DNA of 50,955 bases, taken from contig JAKSMY010000007.1 in the NCBI GenBank assembly GCA_024400275.1, forward strand, positions 1 to 50,955, in the 5' to 3' direction. A model generated the notes under the pieces. The model saw only the letters and a list, made by a program, of their open reading frames with translations. It had not been told where the DNA came from and searched no databases. Below are positions 16,385-24,318 of the stretch, in pieces. Every line of letters starts with the position of its first letter. The first letter of the stretch is position 1. This DNA comes from Paludibacteraceae bacterium (GTDB taxonomy: Bacteria; Bacteroidota; Bacteroidia; Bacteroidales; Paludibacteraceae). A program made the position numbers and the translations under genes.

Positions 16385-16813
16385 TTATTTAACGGCGCGG
16401 TAGATTTCCAAAATAGATGAACGCTGTATAGCGATTACTTCACAATTAAGTACCGACAGTTGGTCGTTCAGAGTCTTGAGTGCTTTGGTTATGTCGGTTG
16501 CCTGAACCAGAATAGCCACGCCTCTACGTATTTCTCTGCCGTCATCCTCCACCGTAATCATTTCAACACGAGCTCTGAACCAACGGTCAGCATCCGGGTC
16601 TGCGGAAGGTACGATGTCGTAGTATTGTACTTGTCGGCAGTTGGTAACTTCGATGGCACTTCCCATCATGACGTAAGGGGTTAACTCCTCCAATAATCTA
16701 CCTTCAACATCGGCACAATTAACACCTTCCAAAAGGTACGTTTCTCTTACCTTACCGGGATTATCTTCACCCGTTTGGCGTTCATAATTAACTTTAATTT
16801 CGTAAAATGACAT
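16385..16813 (-). CDS. DUF4494 protein
   Basis: This 142-residue protein matches the Bacteroidetes-restricted DUF4494 family by its pattern: short start MSFYEIKVNYER, ETYLLEGVNCADVEGRL, PYVMMGSAIEV, YYDIVP, DRWFRARVEMITVEDDGRE, and LVQATDITKALKTLND. It is a small soluble alpha/beta protein with no signal peptide and no known function. It lies inside the long operon, 12 bp after the degenerate phosphatase and 17 bp before glsA. No catalytic motif is evident. The family has been noted mostly by conservation; a regulatory or ligand-binding role would be speculation. Confidence 0.8.
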   Translation of the reverse strand: MSFYEIKVNYERQTGEDNPGKVRETYLLEGVNCADVEGRLLEELTPYVMMGSAIEVTNCRQVQYYDIVPSADPDADRWFRARVEMITVEDDGREIRRGVAILVQATDITKALKTLNDQLSVLNCEVIAIQRSSILEIYRAVK

Positions 16814-16825
16814 CTTTTTTAGTAT

Positions 16826-18247
16826 TTAGTGTAACAAATGAATAGCATCTATGGTTTTTTCGGGAGCAGGAGTAGGGGCAGGCCATCTATAGGCAGGCAG
16901 TGGCAGACGGTTATCGATAAACATATAATTGGGTTGCAGGTCAAAAAGCACATCGCCCATAAACCGTTTATGTATCGAATTGACCATTATCGGTTGATAA
17001 AAAGCTTCCGAAATAGGGCATGCATATCGTACGCCTTCAAATTCCATTAAGAACTCCGCCACTTGTCGGCGCATGGTTTCCAACGAGAGATGTTTTTCCT
17101 CGATAAGTTGCTTATTGAGATAAACGGCGTGTCCGTATCCGCCATCTAACCATCGTTCGTGACCGTATAGTGCCATGAGATAGGAGGAAGTCAGTGCCAA
17201 TGCTTTATCCAAGTCAAATGATTTGGCAGGCATATTCCACTCTGCCAAGCGCGAAGCATTGGTGCCTAGTTTAGGCAATCCGAATAGAACAAGGCTCAGA
17301 TGTTCGTTACCCAAGCGTTTGGTCAGTTGTTCCATTAAAAATCCCAAATCTTGGTTGAGGCGCATATACATATCTTCCTGTTCAGCCGATTGGATACGTG
17401 CTTGTGCCGCTTTGGGTGTGATGGCGGTCAGTTCGAGCAGGAGGACATCCGATTGTGTACGTTGTCCCAACTGCTCATCGCGTTGTAAGGCGAGAGCCAG
17501 TTCGATAACGGCTTCGTTGGCAGAAGGAGAGACGGGCAGGACTTGCCTGCCGCGATAAGAGAACGCATGTTTGAGTTCGTCAGCCGTAGGGTGGTTATAT
17601 GCCGATATTTCCATTCGAGGTGTCCACTCCCGGTCAATGATATGGTTGAGAGACCCGTTGATATTCATGCGGTCGGCAGCAGCAGGTAGGCCTTCTTTGT
17701 AGTACGATGTACTCACCCAGCAGATAGAGTCGGAATAAGCATGTTGCCCCAGCCAGCAGCACGCATTAGCAGCATGTCCTGCCAACATAATCGTTGTAGT
17801 TGGATGAATACCAATAGCATAAACGCGCGAAGTGACGTTGCCGGTAAGGCGCATGCGGTCGGTGAAAGTAGGGGCAAGGAGGGCATCTGCCGAATAGGAA
17901 TCTGAAGTGCCTATGCCCATTTTGCGGTTATTGAGAAAGATGTCTTCTATTTGTCGTGAAGAACGCGAGAAGACACGTTCGCTACATACACCGTGTTCGG
18001 CAGGGTAGCAGCCGGTCAGCACAGTGGCTAAAGCCTCGTCTCCTCCGTATAACCAATGGTTGAAGGTAATGGATGTATAAGCCGCTTCATCGGATAGTGT
18101 ACGCAGTCCTCCTTGTTGCCAGAAAGGCTGCATCTCTTGCAAGGAAGAGCCGTCTAAACCGTTCACGGCAACAACAACTGTCAAGTCGGCAGCCGACAAG
18201 GTAAACGGAAACAGTATCAGTGCCAAATATAAATATATCTTGTGCAT
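16826..18247 (-). CDS. alkaline phosphatase-like exported protein lacking catalytic residues
   Basis: The 473-residue product has a signal peptide (residues 1-19) and the outline of the type I phosphodiesterase/alkaline phosphatase superfamily (PafA-like): VVVAVNGLDG at the first metal strand, ATVLTGCYPAEHGV at the block after the nucleophile, and a late GGYGHAVYLNKQLIEEK segment. Key positions are changed. The D-x-M metal motif reads NGLDG, the P-G-H block reads GGDEA with no Thr or Ser in the preceding few residues, and the later D-H-G metal motif reads FGLPKLG. It therefore appears to be a pseudo-phosphatase, perhaps a binding or scaffold protein. The start overlaps the DUF4105 gene by 31 nt. 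Family assignment is moderately sure; loss of catalysis needs an alignment. Confidence 0.65.
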   Translation of the reverse strand: MHKIYLYLALILFPFTLSAADLTVVVAVNGLDGSSLQEMQPFWQQGGLRTLSDEAAYTSITFNHWLYGGDEALATVLTGCYPAEHGVCSERVFSRSSRQIEDIFLNNRKMGIGTSDSYSADALLAPTFTDRMRLTGNVTSRVYAIGIHPTTTIMLAGHAANACCWLGQHAYSDSICWVSTSYYKEGLPAAADRMNINGSLNHIIDREWTPRMEISAYNHPTADELKHAFSYRGRQVLPVSPSANEAVIELALALQRDEQLGQRTQSDVLLLELTAITPKAAQARIQSAEQEDMYMRLNQDLGFLMEQLTKRLGNEHLSLVLFGLPKLGTNASRLAEWNMPAKSFDLDKALALTSSYLMALYGHERWLDGGYGHAVYLNKQLIEEKHLSLETMRRQVAEFLMEFEGVRYACPISEAFYQPIMVNSIHKRFMGDVLFDLQPNYMFIDNRLPLPAYRWPAPTPAPEKTIDAIHLLH

Positions 18248-19212
18248 AAATGAATAAACGGAATAAGGAACAGTCGCCAGCCGATTGAGACTAACGGGTG
18301 TACCGAGAAGAAAATAAGGAATATCATCAGGGCAGCCAACAAGGCATACAGACTATAGAGCGTATAGTCCACCCACTTGGTGCGCTTGCCACGCCGGCAA
18401 TCGTACCAATTAAGCCAAATCATAAGTACTGCGAAGAGTGCTACGCCGAAATACCATGTTTGGTACCAAGCAACAGGTTTGATGGCAAAAGGTGTCAGGT
18501 TTTCCGATTTGACCAACGGTCGTCCATCTGACAAGTGGGCTTGACTGAGGAAGAACATCAACTCTTCCGGCAGGAAAAGCCTGCCCTCGCCATTCACGGG
18601 GCGGTCGGCCTTGTAACCAAAGACAAGGTCGATACCGAATTCAGCCCACGAACCATGACGTGTGTAATGGTGAATAAAGTCCCGATAGGAGCGCCCTTCC
18701 CAGCCTTGATAATCAGACACCAGACTATCTCCTAAAACGTCTTTAAGTATATAATAGGGTCGGGTAGCGCAGTTGTCAAAAACAAAGTTGTACAAGTACT
18801 TGCAGTTGTCCGGTTGTGCATTGATAATAAGCGCACGGAAAAGGGCATTCATCTCTTGGTTGGTCAGGTTGAGAACCTGCTCGGCTACGGGACGATGGAA
18901 ATAATGGTATTCGGGTATAAACTCGCTGTATGTTTGCATTCCCAACTCGTACCATGTTTGCCCTTGTACGAAGTGCAGGTAAAAATGGCTGTCTTCAAAG
19001 GAGAACATACCATAATTGAACACCCAGTCGATGCGTTGAAGGGGGTCCACCACACGTAGAGCTGTATGCCCGTAGCGTGTGTAGAGTTCATCTCCCGGTG
19101 TGCAGGTTAATAGAGAAATATGTGCAAGGGGAGACAACGACTGGGCAGTGGCGGACAATCCGTATAACAAACTGCCAATCAATAAGATAATATGTGACAA
19201 CCATTTACGCAT
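18217..19212 (-). CDS. DUF4105 membrane/periplasmic protein
   Basis: This 331-residue protein fits DUF4105. It has a signal peptide (residues 1-23), a periplasmic domain with LLTCTPGDELYTRYGHTALRV, WVFNYGMFSFED, and FVFDNCATRPYYIL (conserved Asp-Asn-Cys), and from about residue 250 three hydrophobic segments at the C terminus. The conserved Cys and upstream His (GHTALRV) resemble the Cys/His arrangement of NlpC/P60-like folds, so hydrolase or acyltransferase activity is conceivable, but this is inference. It overlaps the PAP2-like gene upstream by 8 nt and the phosphatase-like gene downstream by 31 nt, so all three envelope proteins are translationally coupled. Confidence 0.8.
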   Translation of the reverse strand: MRKWLSHIILLIGSLLYGLSATAQSLSPLAHISLLTCTPGDELYTRYGHTALRVVDPLQRIDWVFNYGMFSFEDSHFYLHFVQGQTWYELGMQTYSEFIPEYHYFHRPVAEQVLNLTNQEMNALFRALIINAQPDNCKYLYNFVFDNCATRPYYILKDVLGDSLVSDYQGWEGRSYRDFIHHYTRHGSWAEFGIDLVFGYKADRPVNGEGRLFLPEELMFFLSQAHLSDGRPLVKSENLTPFAIKPVAWYQTWYFGVALFAVLMIWLNWYDCRRGKRTKWVDYTLYSLYALLAALMIFLIFFSVHPLVSIGWRLFLIPFIHLCTRYIYIWH

Positions 19213-19831
19213 AGAATAGCAACGGTATCAATATGGTGCATGTCATTCCGAGTGCCAATCCGGCAATAACCTGCCAGTTGGTGTGTGCATTCAAGTAGAG
19301 CCGTGCGTACATAACGGCAAGGGAAAGCAATAAAACGGTAATGACGAGTGGGACGGAACAGGTGTTGTAGGCAAACGAATAGGTTATAATGCCGCCTAAC
19401 AAACCTCCCATACCGGTCAGGTGTGCCGATATTTTCCAGTATATATTAATTATTGCTACCAAAACGATCGCCAAGGTGGCACTGATAGCGATTCCGCTTA
19501 ACCATTGCGGGGCTTTGAGAATAAAGGCTAATAAATACCACCAGAAAGCAAATCCTATTGCCGTTTCAATATACGCGGCGGTGCGTTCTTCTTTGTTGAT
19601 GATATAAATGTCTTTGATATATCCTTGACGGACTTGGTAGAAAATGAGCGATATAGGCAGCAGTCCGGTCAGCAGCAGGGTACAGCCAACCGACACCAGC
19701 CAATACCGGAAGGGAAGAGGTATCACTTGATGAACGGTGCCGCAGAACAATATCATGCCATAGGTGGGAATCCATAGCGGATAAAACACAGCGCTTAACC
19801 CTTTTGCCCCTATTTCCAAGAAATGTCTCAT
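19205..19831 (-). CDS. PAP2-like integral membrane protein
   Basis: The 208-residue product has six predicted membrane segments and a reduced PAP2 signature: WKISAHLTGMGG (Lys...His) between segments, and ARLYLNAHTNWQVIAGLALG (Arg...His-Thr) in the last third, matching the K-x-x-H and R-x-x-x-x-x-H-x-x-x-x-V blocks of membrane lipid phosphatases. The first canonical block is not fully present, so it may belong to the divergent Bacteroidetes branch. Its ATG overlaps the rpoN stop by 4 nt (ATGA), and it overlaps the DUF4105 gene by 8 nt. A role in lipid or undecaprenyl phosphate metabolism is inferred from the family. Confidence 0.7.
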   Translation of the reverse strand: MRHFLEIGAKGLSAVFYPLWIPTYGMILFCGTVHQVIPLPFRYWLVSVGCTLLLTGLLPISLIFYQVRQGYIKDIYIINKEERTAAYIETAIGFAFWWYLLAFILKAPQWLSGIAISATLAIVLVAIINIYWKISAHLTGMGGLLGGIITYSFAYNTCSVPLVITVLLLSLAVMYARLYLNAHTNWQVIAGLALGMTCTILIPLLFYA

Positions 19832-21315
19832 ATTTGTCGGCGCATTCGGGCAACGGGTAAACCTAATTGTTCTCGGTATTTGGCAACAGTACGTCGTGCG
19901 ATGGTATATCCTTTTTGTTTAAGTGCTTCCACCAAAGCATCGTCAGTCAGAGGGTTTTGTTTATCTTCGGCAGCCACACATTCGGTTAATATCTTCTTTA
20001 TCTCGCGTGTGGATATTTCCTCTCCCTCCGCATTGACCATTTTCTCGGAGAAGAAGAACTTAAGCGGGAAAACGCCGTATTCGGTTTGTACGTATTTGCT
20101 ATTGCTGACCCGAGAAATTGTGGACACATCGTATCCTGTCATATTGGCAATATCTTGCAGCACCATCGGTTTGAGGTAGGTTTCGTCGCCTTCCATGAAC
20201 CAATCACGTTGCATTTTGATGATAGCGTTCATAGTGCGTTGCAGGGTCTCGTTGCGTTGTTTGATGGCATCGATGAACCATTGTGCGGCATCTAATTTCT
20301 GTTTAACGAAACGGATAGCATCTTTCTGTTCTCCGGAACGGTTCTTTTCAGATGCGGAGTAGTCCTCCAACATATCCCGGTATTCACGGCTGACGTGCAA
20401 CGAAGGTATATCGCCCGTGTTGAGTGTCAAGATCAGTTTACCGTCTTGGTTCTCCACAAAGAAATCCGGAATGACCACTGTCTGGTGACGGTCATAGATC
20501 GTTCCCTGCCACGCGCTGCCCGGTTTGGGGTTGAGTTTGGTTATCTCTGCTATTGCATCTTTCAGTTCCACCGAAGTTATATCCAGACGGTCCTGTATGT
20601 GGTCAAAGTGCCGTTTGGAAAAGTCTTCAAAATACTGTGTCAGCATACGCTTCGCCAAACAGACGGCAGGTGTCTCGCTTTTCTGTTCCAGTTGGATAAG
20701 CAAGCACTCTTTCAGGTCTTTCGCTCCTACGCCGGGAGGGTCAAATGCTTGAACCTGACGGACCATATCGCGCATTTCGTTGTCGGAAACGGTTAGCCCC
20801 TCTCTGAAATAGAGGTCATCGCATAGCTCTTCGGCTGTACGGCGGAGATAACCGTCCTCGTCTATATTGCCGACTATGAATTTGGCAATGTGCCGTTGGG
20901 GCTTGTCCATTTTGGTCAGATAGACCTGACTCTTGAGGTATTCTCCAAAGCTTATACCCACTGAGAACGGTATATCGCGTGTGTCGTCATCGCCTCCTGA
21001 TGTTGCGTTTTGATAGCGATATTCGGGCATCTCGTCGTCCTGAATATACTGGTCGTAGTCAAAATCTTCGTTTTGCAGGGGATTGCGATAGTCGTCTGTG
21101 TTCTCATCGCCAAAATCCTCATCTTTGGCGGATAAGGAGGCTTCGTTATCTAACGGGTCTGCCCCTTCCTCCAAGGCGGGGTTTTCCTGTAATTCCTCAT
21201 TGACGCGTGCACTCAACTCACACGACGGCAGTTCCAACAGACGTACCACTTGTATTTGTGCAGGGGATAGTTTCTGTTGCAATTTGAGGTCTTGTGTAAG
21301 ATTGAGTGTTTGCAT
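19828..21315 (-). CDS. rpoN: RNA polymerase sigma-54 factor RpoN
   Basis: Sigma-54 directs RNA polymerase to -24/-12 promoters that need an AAA+ activator. The 495 residues show region I (LKLQQKLSPAQIQVVRLLELP, the Gln/Leu-rich activator-response segment), an acidic region II (residues 45-95), the core-binding domain, the DNA-binding helix-turn-helix (VLQDIANMTGYDVSTISRV) and the RpoN box ARRTVAKYRE close to the C terminus. All functional regions are present. No sigma-54 activator is encoded in the window. It sits 13 bp after the aminotransferase gene and overlaps the PAP2-like gene, in the middle of the long operon. Identification is firm. Confidence 0.96.
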   Translation of the reverse strand: MQTLNLTQDLKLQQKLSPAQIQVVRLLELPSCELSARVNEELQENPALEEGADPLDNEASLSAKDEDFGDENTDDYRNPLQNEDFDYDQYIQDDEMPEYRYQNATSGGDDDTRDIPFSVGISFGEYLKSQVYLTKMDKPQRHIAKFIVGNIDEDGYLRRTAEELCDDLYFREGLTVSDNEMRDMVRQVQAFDPPGVGAKDLKECLLIQLEQKSETPAVCLAKRMLTQYFEDFSKRHFDHIQDRLDITSVELKDAIAEITKLNPKPGSAWQGTIYDRHQTVVIPDFFVENQDGKLILTLNTGDIPSLHVSREYRDMLEDYSASEKNRSGEQKDAIRFVKQKLDAAQWFIDAIKQRNETLQRTMNAIIKMQRDWFMEGDETYLKPMVLQDIANMTGYDVSTISRVSNSKYVQTEYGVFPLKFFFSEKMVNAEGEEISTREIKKILTECVAAEDKQNPLTDDALVEALKQKGYTIARRTVAKYREQLGLPVARMRRQI

Positions 21316-21328
21316 TGTGCCGGGGCTT

Positions 21329-22447
21329 TTATCGGATTATCGAGTCAATGATATAATCGAGTTGTTCGTCGGTCAATTCGGTGTGCATAGGCAATGACAG
21401 CACGCACGAAGCCAAGCGTTCAGCAACGGGGAAATCGCCTTGCTGATAACGCGGGTCTTGGTAGGCTTTTTGCATGTGCAGAGGCACCGGATAATAAATC
21501 ATGGCAGGTATATTCTTTTCTGCCAAGCGGGCTTTCAGTTGGTCGCGGTCCTGTCCAACGACACGCAAGGTGTATTGGTGGAAGACGTGTGTGGAATGGG
21601 TATCCCGTCCCGGAATAAGTATATCTTCCCGTCCGCCGAAAGCCTTGTCATAGCGGGCTGCGGCTGCCTGACGGGCAGCAATATACTCGTTCAAATGGGG
21701 CAGTTTGGCATCTAAGATAGCAGCCTGTATGCTATCCAAACGCGAATTGACACCTACTTCGTCGTGGTGATAACGTACTACCATGCCGTGGTTGGCGATA
21801 GCCCGTATATGGGCTGCGAGGTCGTCATCGTCGGTAAAGAGGGCTCCGCCGTCTCCGTAACAACCCAAGTTCTTTGAAGGGAAGAAAGATGTGCAACCTA
21901 TATTACCCATCGTGCAGGCTTGCTTTTGTGTGCCGTCGGAGAACGTGTAAACGGCTCCTATGGCTTGGCAACCGTCTTCCACCACGTATAAGTTGTGTTC
22001 TTGGGCAATGGCCAAGATAGCCTCCATATTGGCGCATTGGCCGAATAGATGAACCGGCACAATGGCTTTGGTGCGCTGCGTGATGGCTTTGCGTACGGCA
22101 TCAACGGAGATGTTCATGGTGTCCCAATCCACATCTACTACCACCGGTGTCAGCCCTAACAGGGCAACCACTTCGGCGGTGGCGATAAAGGTAAAGGTTG
22201 GGGTGATAACTTCGTCTCTGGGCTTGAGTCCCAGTGCCATCAGGGCTATTTGCAGGGCATCGGTGCCGTTTCCTACGGGGATAACATGCTTGGCACCCGT
22301 GTACTGCTCTAAATGGGTTTGGAACTCATTTACTTTGGGACCTTTGATGAATTGGGCGGACTCAATAACGTCCATGATACCTTTATCTACCTCTTCTTTT
22401 ATGTGCTGATACTGCGTTTGCAGATCAACCATTTGAATCGCTTTCAT
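21329..22447 (-). CDS. DegT/DnrJ/EryC1/StrS-family aminotransferase
   Basis: These PLP enzymes transfer an amino group to keto-sugars for surface polysaccharides. From ATG 22447 (MKAIQMVDL) the product is 372 residues. Visible blocks are VGNGTDALQIALMALGL (phosphate binding), DVITPTFTFIAT-like DEVITPTFTFIAT, VPVHLFGQCA, VVEDGCQAIGA (Asp contacting the pyridine nitrogen), and the Schiff-base lysine in FFPSKNLGCYGDGG. The longer ORF start at 22498 lies inside yajC and was rejected. Substrate cannot be told from sequence; no other sugar-nucleotide genes are nearby. It is 13 bp from yajC and 13 bp from rpoN. Confidence 0.9.
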   Translation of the reverse strand: MKAIQMVDLQTQYQHIKEEVDKGIMDVIESAQFIKGPKVNEFQTHLEQYTGAKHVIPVGNGTDALQIALMALGLKPRDEVITPTFTFIATAEVVALLGLTPVVVDVDWDTMNISVDAVRKAITQRTKAIVPVHLFGQCANMEAILAIAQEHNLYVVEDGCQAIGAVYTFSDGTQKQACTMGNIGCTSFFPSKNLGCYGDGGALFTDDDDLAAHIRAIANHGMVVRYHHDEVGVNSRLDSIQAAILDAKLPHLNEYIAARQAAAARYDKAFGGREDILIPGRDTHSTHVFHQYTLRVVGQDRDQLKARLAEKNIPAMIYYPVPLHMQKAYQDPRYQQGDFPVAERLASCVLSLPMHTELTDEQLDYIIDSIIR

Positions 22448-22460
22448 TGCGTGCAGTCTA

Positions 22461-22802
22461 TTATTTGGTGTTGGCGTTGGCAGCGTCTGCTTGTACATCT
22501 TCGGCTGAAGCGTAAACGCTGGCTTTGTCCAATTTCAATACAACATCCTTGGCGACTTCGACAAGGAAGGTATTGTCTTGTACCTCTTTGATGATACCGT
22601 GAATCCCGCCGGCGGTAATGACCTTATCGCCTTTTTTCATGGCGTCGCGTTGTTTTTGAAGTTCTTTTTGTTTCTTGGTCTGTGGGCGAATCATAAAGAA
22701 ATAGAAAACCACAAAGATGAGAATCATCATAACCCAGAAACTCATCTGACCTTGACCTTGTGTAGCGGGAGCTGCGTCTTGAAGAAAAATTAAGTTTAGC
22801 AT
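22461..22802 (-). CDS. yajC: preprotein translocase subunit YajC
   Basis: YajC associates with SecDF and the Sec translocon. The 113-residue protein has the family layout: a short periplasmic start, one membrane segment (FWVMMILIFVVFYFFMIRP, residues 23-41), the signature RPQTKKQKE, then a KKGDKVITAGGIHGIIKEV beta domain. The C-terminal Ala/Asn-rich tail is low complexity. It follows nusB by 2 bp, an arrangement common in Bacteroidetes. Identification is firm. Confidence 0.95.
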   Translation of the reverse strand: MLNLIFLQDAAPATQGQGQMSFWVMMILIFVVFYFFMIRPQTKKQKELQKQRDAMKKGDKVITAGGIHGIIKEVQDNTFLVEVAKDVVLKLDKASVYASAEDVQADAANANTK

Positions 22803-22804
22803 AG

Positions 22805-23737
22805 TTATTGTATTTTAAATGTTTGTTGTTCTTTGATTATTTCGTCTAATATACCGTTGACAAAGATATAACTTTTCTCGGACGAATACTCTTTTGCCAG
22901 TTCGATATATTCGTTCAGTGACACTTGTGCTGCTATTTCGGGGAAGCAGTTTATTTCGGTTAGTGCAAGAATCAGAATAACTCGGTCCATAAATGCCACG
23001 CGTGCCATATCCCAGTTTTTCAGGTGTTTTTCGATTATACTGCTCCATTCCTCGGTGTGGGCGATAGATTCTGTCAGCAAGTCTTGTGCAAATTGCAGCT
23101 CGTTCTCGCTGTCAAACATGGGCAATAGGGGTTGAGTGGCTCCGTTTTCCTGTTTGAAGCGTTTAACTGTTTTGACCACGTAACTCAGCACCACGTTGAG
23201 GTCTGTTTCCCAGTTTTGTTGGTCCAGGCATAGTTCTAATTCGTCTAATGCGTTGATTAGGTCGGTGTTGTCGGGCAGCAGCAGACTGTAGATTTTTTTC
23301 CACAACTCTTTCTCATCTTCGTAGGTGGGGGCTTCTTTTTCCATGAAGAGTTGGTAGTAATACTGTTCCTGCAGATTTTTGAACAAAGCAGGCATAACGT
23401 TCAGACCGGCATCCCAACTGAGATGTCCGCTTTGCATAATGTGGCGTATGGCTTTGTTTTGAAATATCTGGTTTGCGAACGAGTTATCCGCGAAGCGGCG
23501 GTTAGGTGCAAAGGCACTATGGGTAGCTTTAGCCCGTTGTTCCTGCTCTGTGATTTGGTTTTGAACATAGGTCGTCAATTCATCGGCAAGAGCCAACAGC
23601 ATAGCGTATAGGTTGTAGGTGTCCGCAAAACTTTTCACTAATTCTTTTTGTGCCTGTGAGGGTGTTTTTTCACCGTCTGTATAGTAGGCGAACAGGGTCT
23701 GTAAGACGCGTGTTCTAACCATTGTTCTGTTAATCAT
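22805..23737 (-). CDS. nusB: transcription antitermination factor NusB (long Bacteroidetes form)
   Basis: NusB binds boxA RNA with S10 and supports rRNA antitermination. The 310-residue product is about twice the length of the E. coli protein, as is usual in Bacteroidetes. The N terminus (RTMVRTRVLQTLFAYY) carries the RNA-binding start, and the conserved C-terminal bundle is clear: WDMARVAFMDRVILILALTEINCFPEIAAQVSLNEYIELAKEYSSEKSYIFVNGILD, given here as its span (about residues 243-299). It is the first gene of an eleven-gene run ending at comM, driven by the promoter at 23763-23794. Confidence 0.93.
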   Translation of the reverse strand: MINRTMVRTRVLQTLFAYYTDGEKTPSQAQKELVKSFADTYNLYAMLLALADELTTYVQNQITEQEQRAKATHSAFAPNRRFADNSFANQIFQNKAIRHIMQSGHLSWDAGLNVMPALFKNLQEQYYYQLFMEKEAPTYEDEKELWKKIYSLLLPDNTDLINALDELELCLDQQNWETDLNVVLSYVVKTVKRFKQENGATQPLLPMFDSENELQFAQDLLTESIAHTEEWSSIIEKHLKNWDMARVAFMDRVILILALTEINCFPEIAAQVSLNEYIELAKEYSSEKSYIFVNGILDEIIKEQQTFKIQ

Positions 23738-23762
23738 TCCACTGAATTTTTAATTTCGGCTA

Positions 23763-23794
23763 CAAAGGTACAAATAAAATTTGATATGTGCAAA
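23763..23794 (-). promoter_or_regulatory. promoter of the nusB-to-comM unit
   Basis: On the minus strand TTTG (23791-23794), 20-bp spacer, TACCTTTG (23763-23770), about 25 bp upstream of the nusB ATG. No other TAnnTTTG promoter was noticed between genes downstream. Confidence 0.8.
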
Positions 23795-23820
23795 TAAATT
23801 TGCTTTTTTTATGGTCCCTC

Positions 23821-24318
23821 TTACCACGTAGTGAAGGGGTGTTGGCTGAGGTAGGAGTTGTAATAGCGACGGTCCATCGTCACTTCTTCGCCTAAAAAAG
23901 CAGGGTGTTCAAAGGTCATATTTTCGTCGGGTAATTCAACCTCAGCCATTACTAAACCTTGGTTATCGCCGAAGAACTCGTCCACCTCACAAGTCAGACC
24001 GTCTGCCAACGGCACCAGCCAACGTGTTTTGTCTATCGTTCCCGGCAGAGCAATCCGGAAAAGTTCGTCAGCCTCTGCAACCGAAATCTCTTTCTCAAAT
24101 TCATAACGGGAAAACCCTTTTTGGTTGATTTTCGATTTGATGGTTAGAAAAGCCTGCTCCCCCCAGTGGCGTACACGAACGGAACAATTGCTTTGTAGGC
24201 ATAAATAGCCCTGACGGATACGTATGTGGTTGGTAGCCAAATGTTTATAACTGTCGTCTTTGACGAGAAACTTACGTTCTATTTCGATATTATTGATGCT
24301 GCTCACGGAGTAAATCAT
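23821..24318 (-). CDS. CYTH-domain protein (triphosphate-metabolising fold)
   Basis: The 165-residue protein is a single CYTH domain. CYTH enzymes act on triphosphates such as inorganic triphosphate or ThTP in a tunnel lined by charged strands. The signature EIERKFLV is at residues 12-19; further alternating charged strands are HIRIRQGYL, CSVRVRHWGEQAFLTIKS, RYEFEKEIS, DKTRWLV, CEVDEFFGDNQGLVMAEVELP. All six acidic and basic strand motifs look intact. The start at 24318 overlaps the DUF4301 gene by 29 nt, indicating co-translation; a GTG at 24306 is an alternative start. The physiological substrate is not known from sequence. Confidence 0.88.
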   Translation of the reverse strand: MIYSVSSINNIEIERKFLVKDDSYKHLATNHIRIRQGYLCLQSNCSVRVRHWGEQAFLTIKSKINQKGFSRYEFEKEISVAEADELFRIALPGTIDKTRWLVPLADGLTCEVDEFFGDNQGLVMAEVELPDENMTFEHPAFLGEEVTMDRRYYNSYLSQHPFTTW

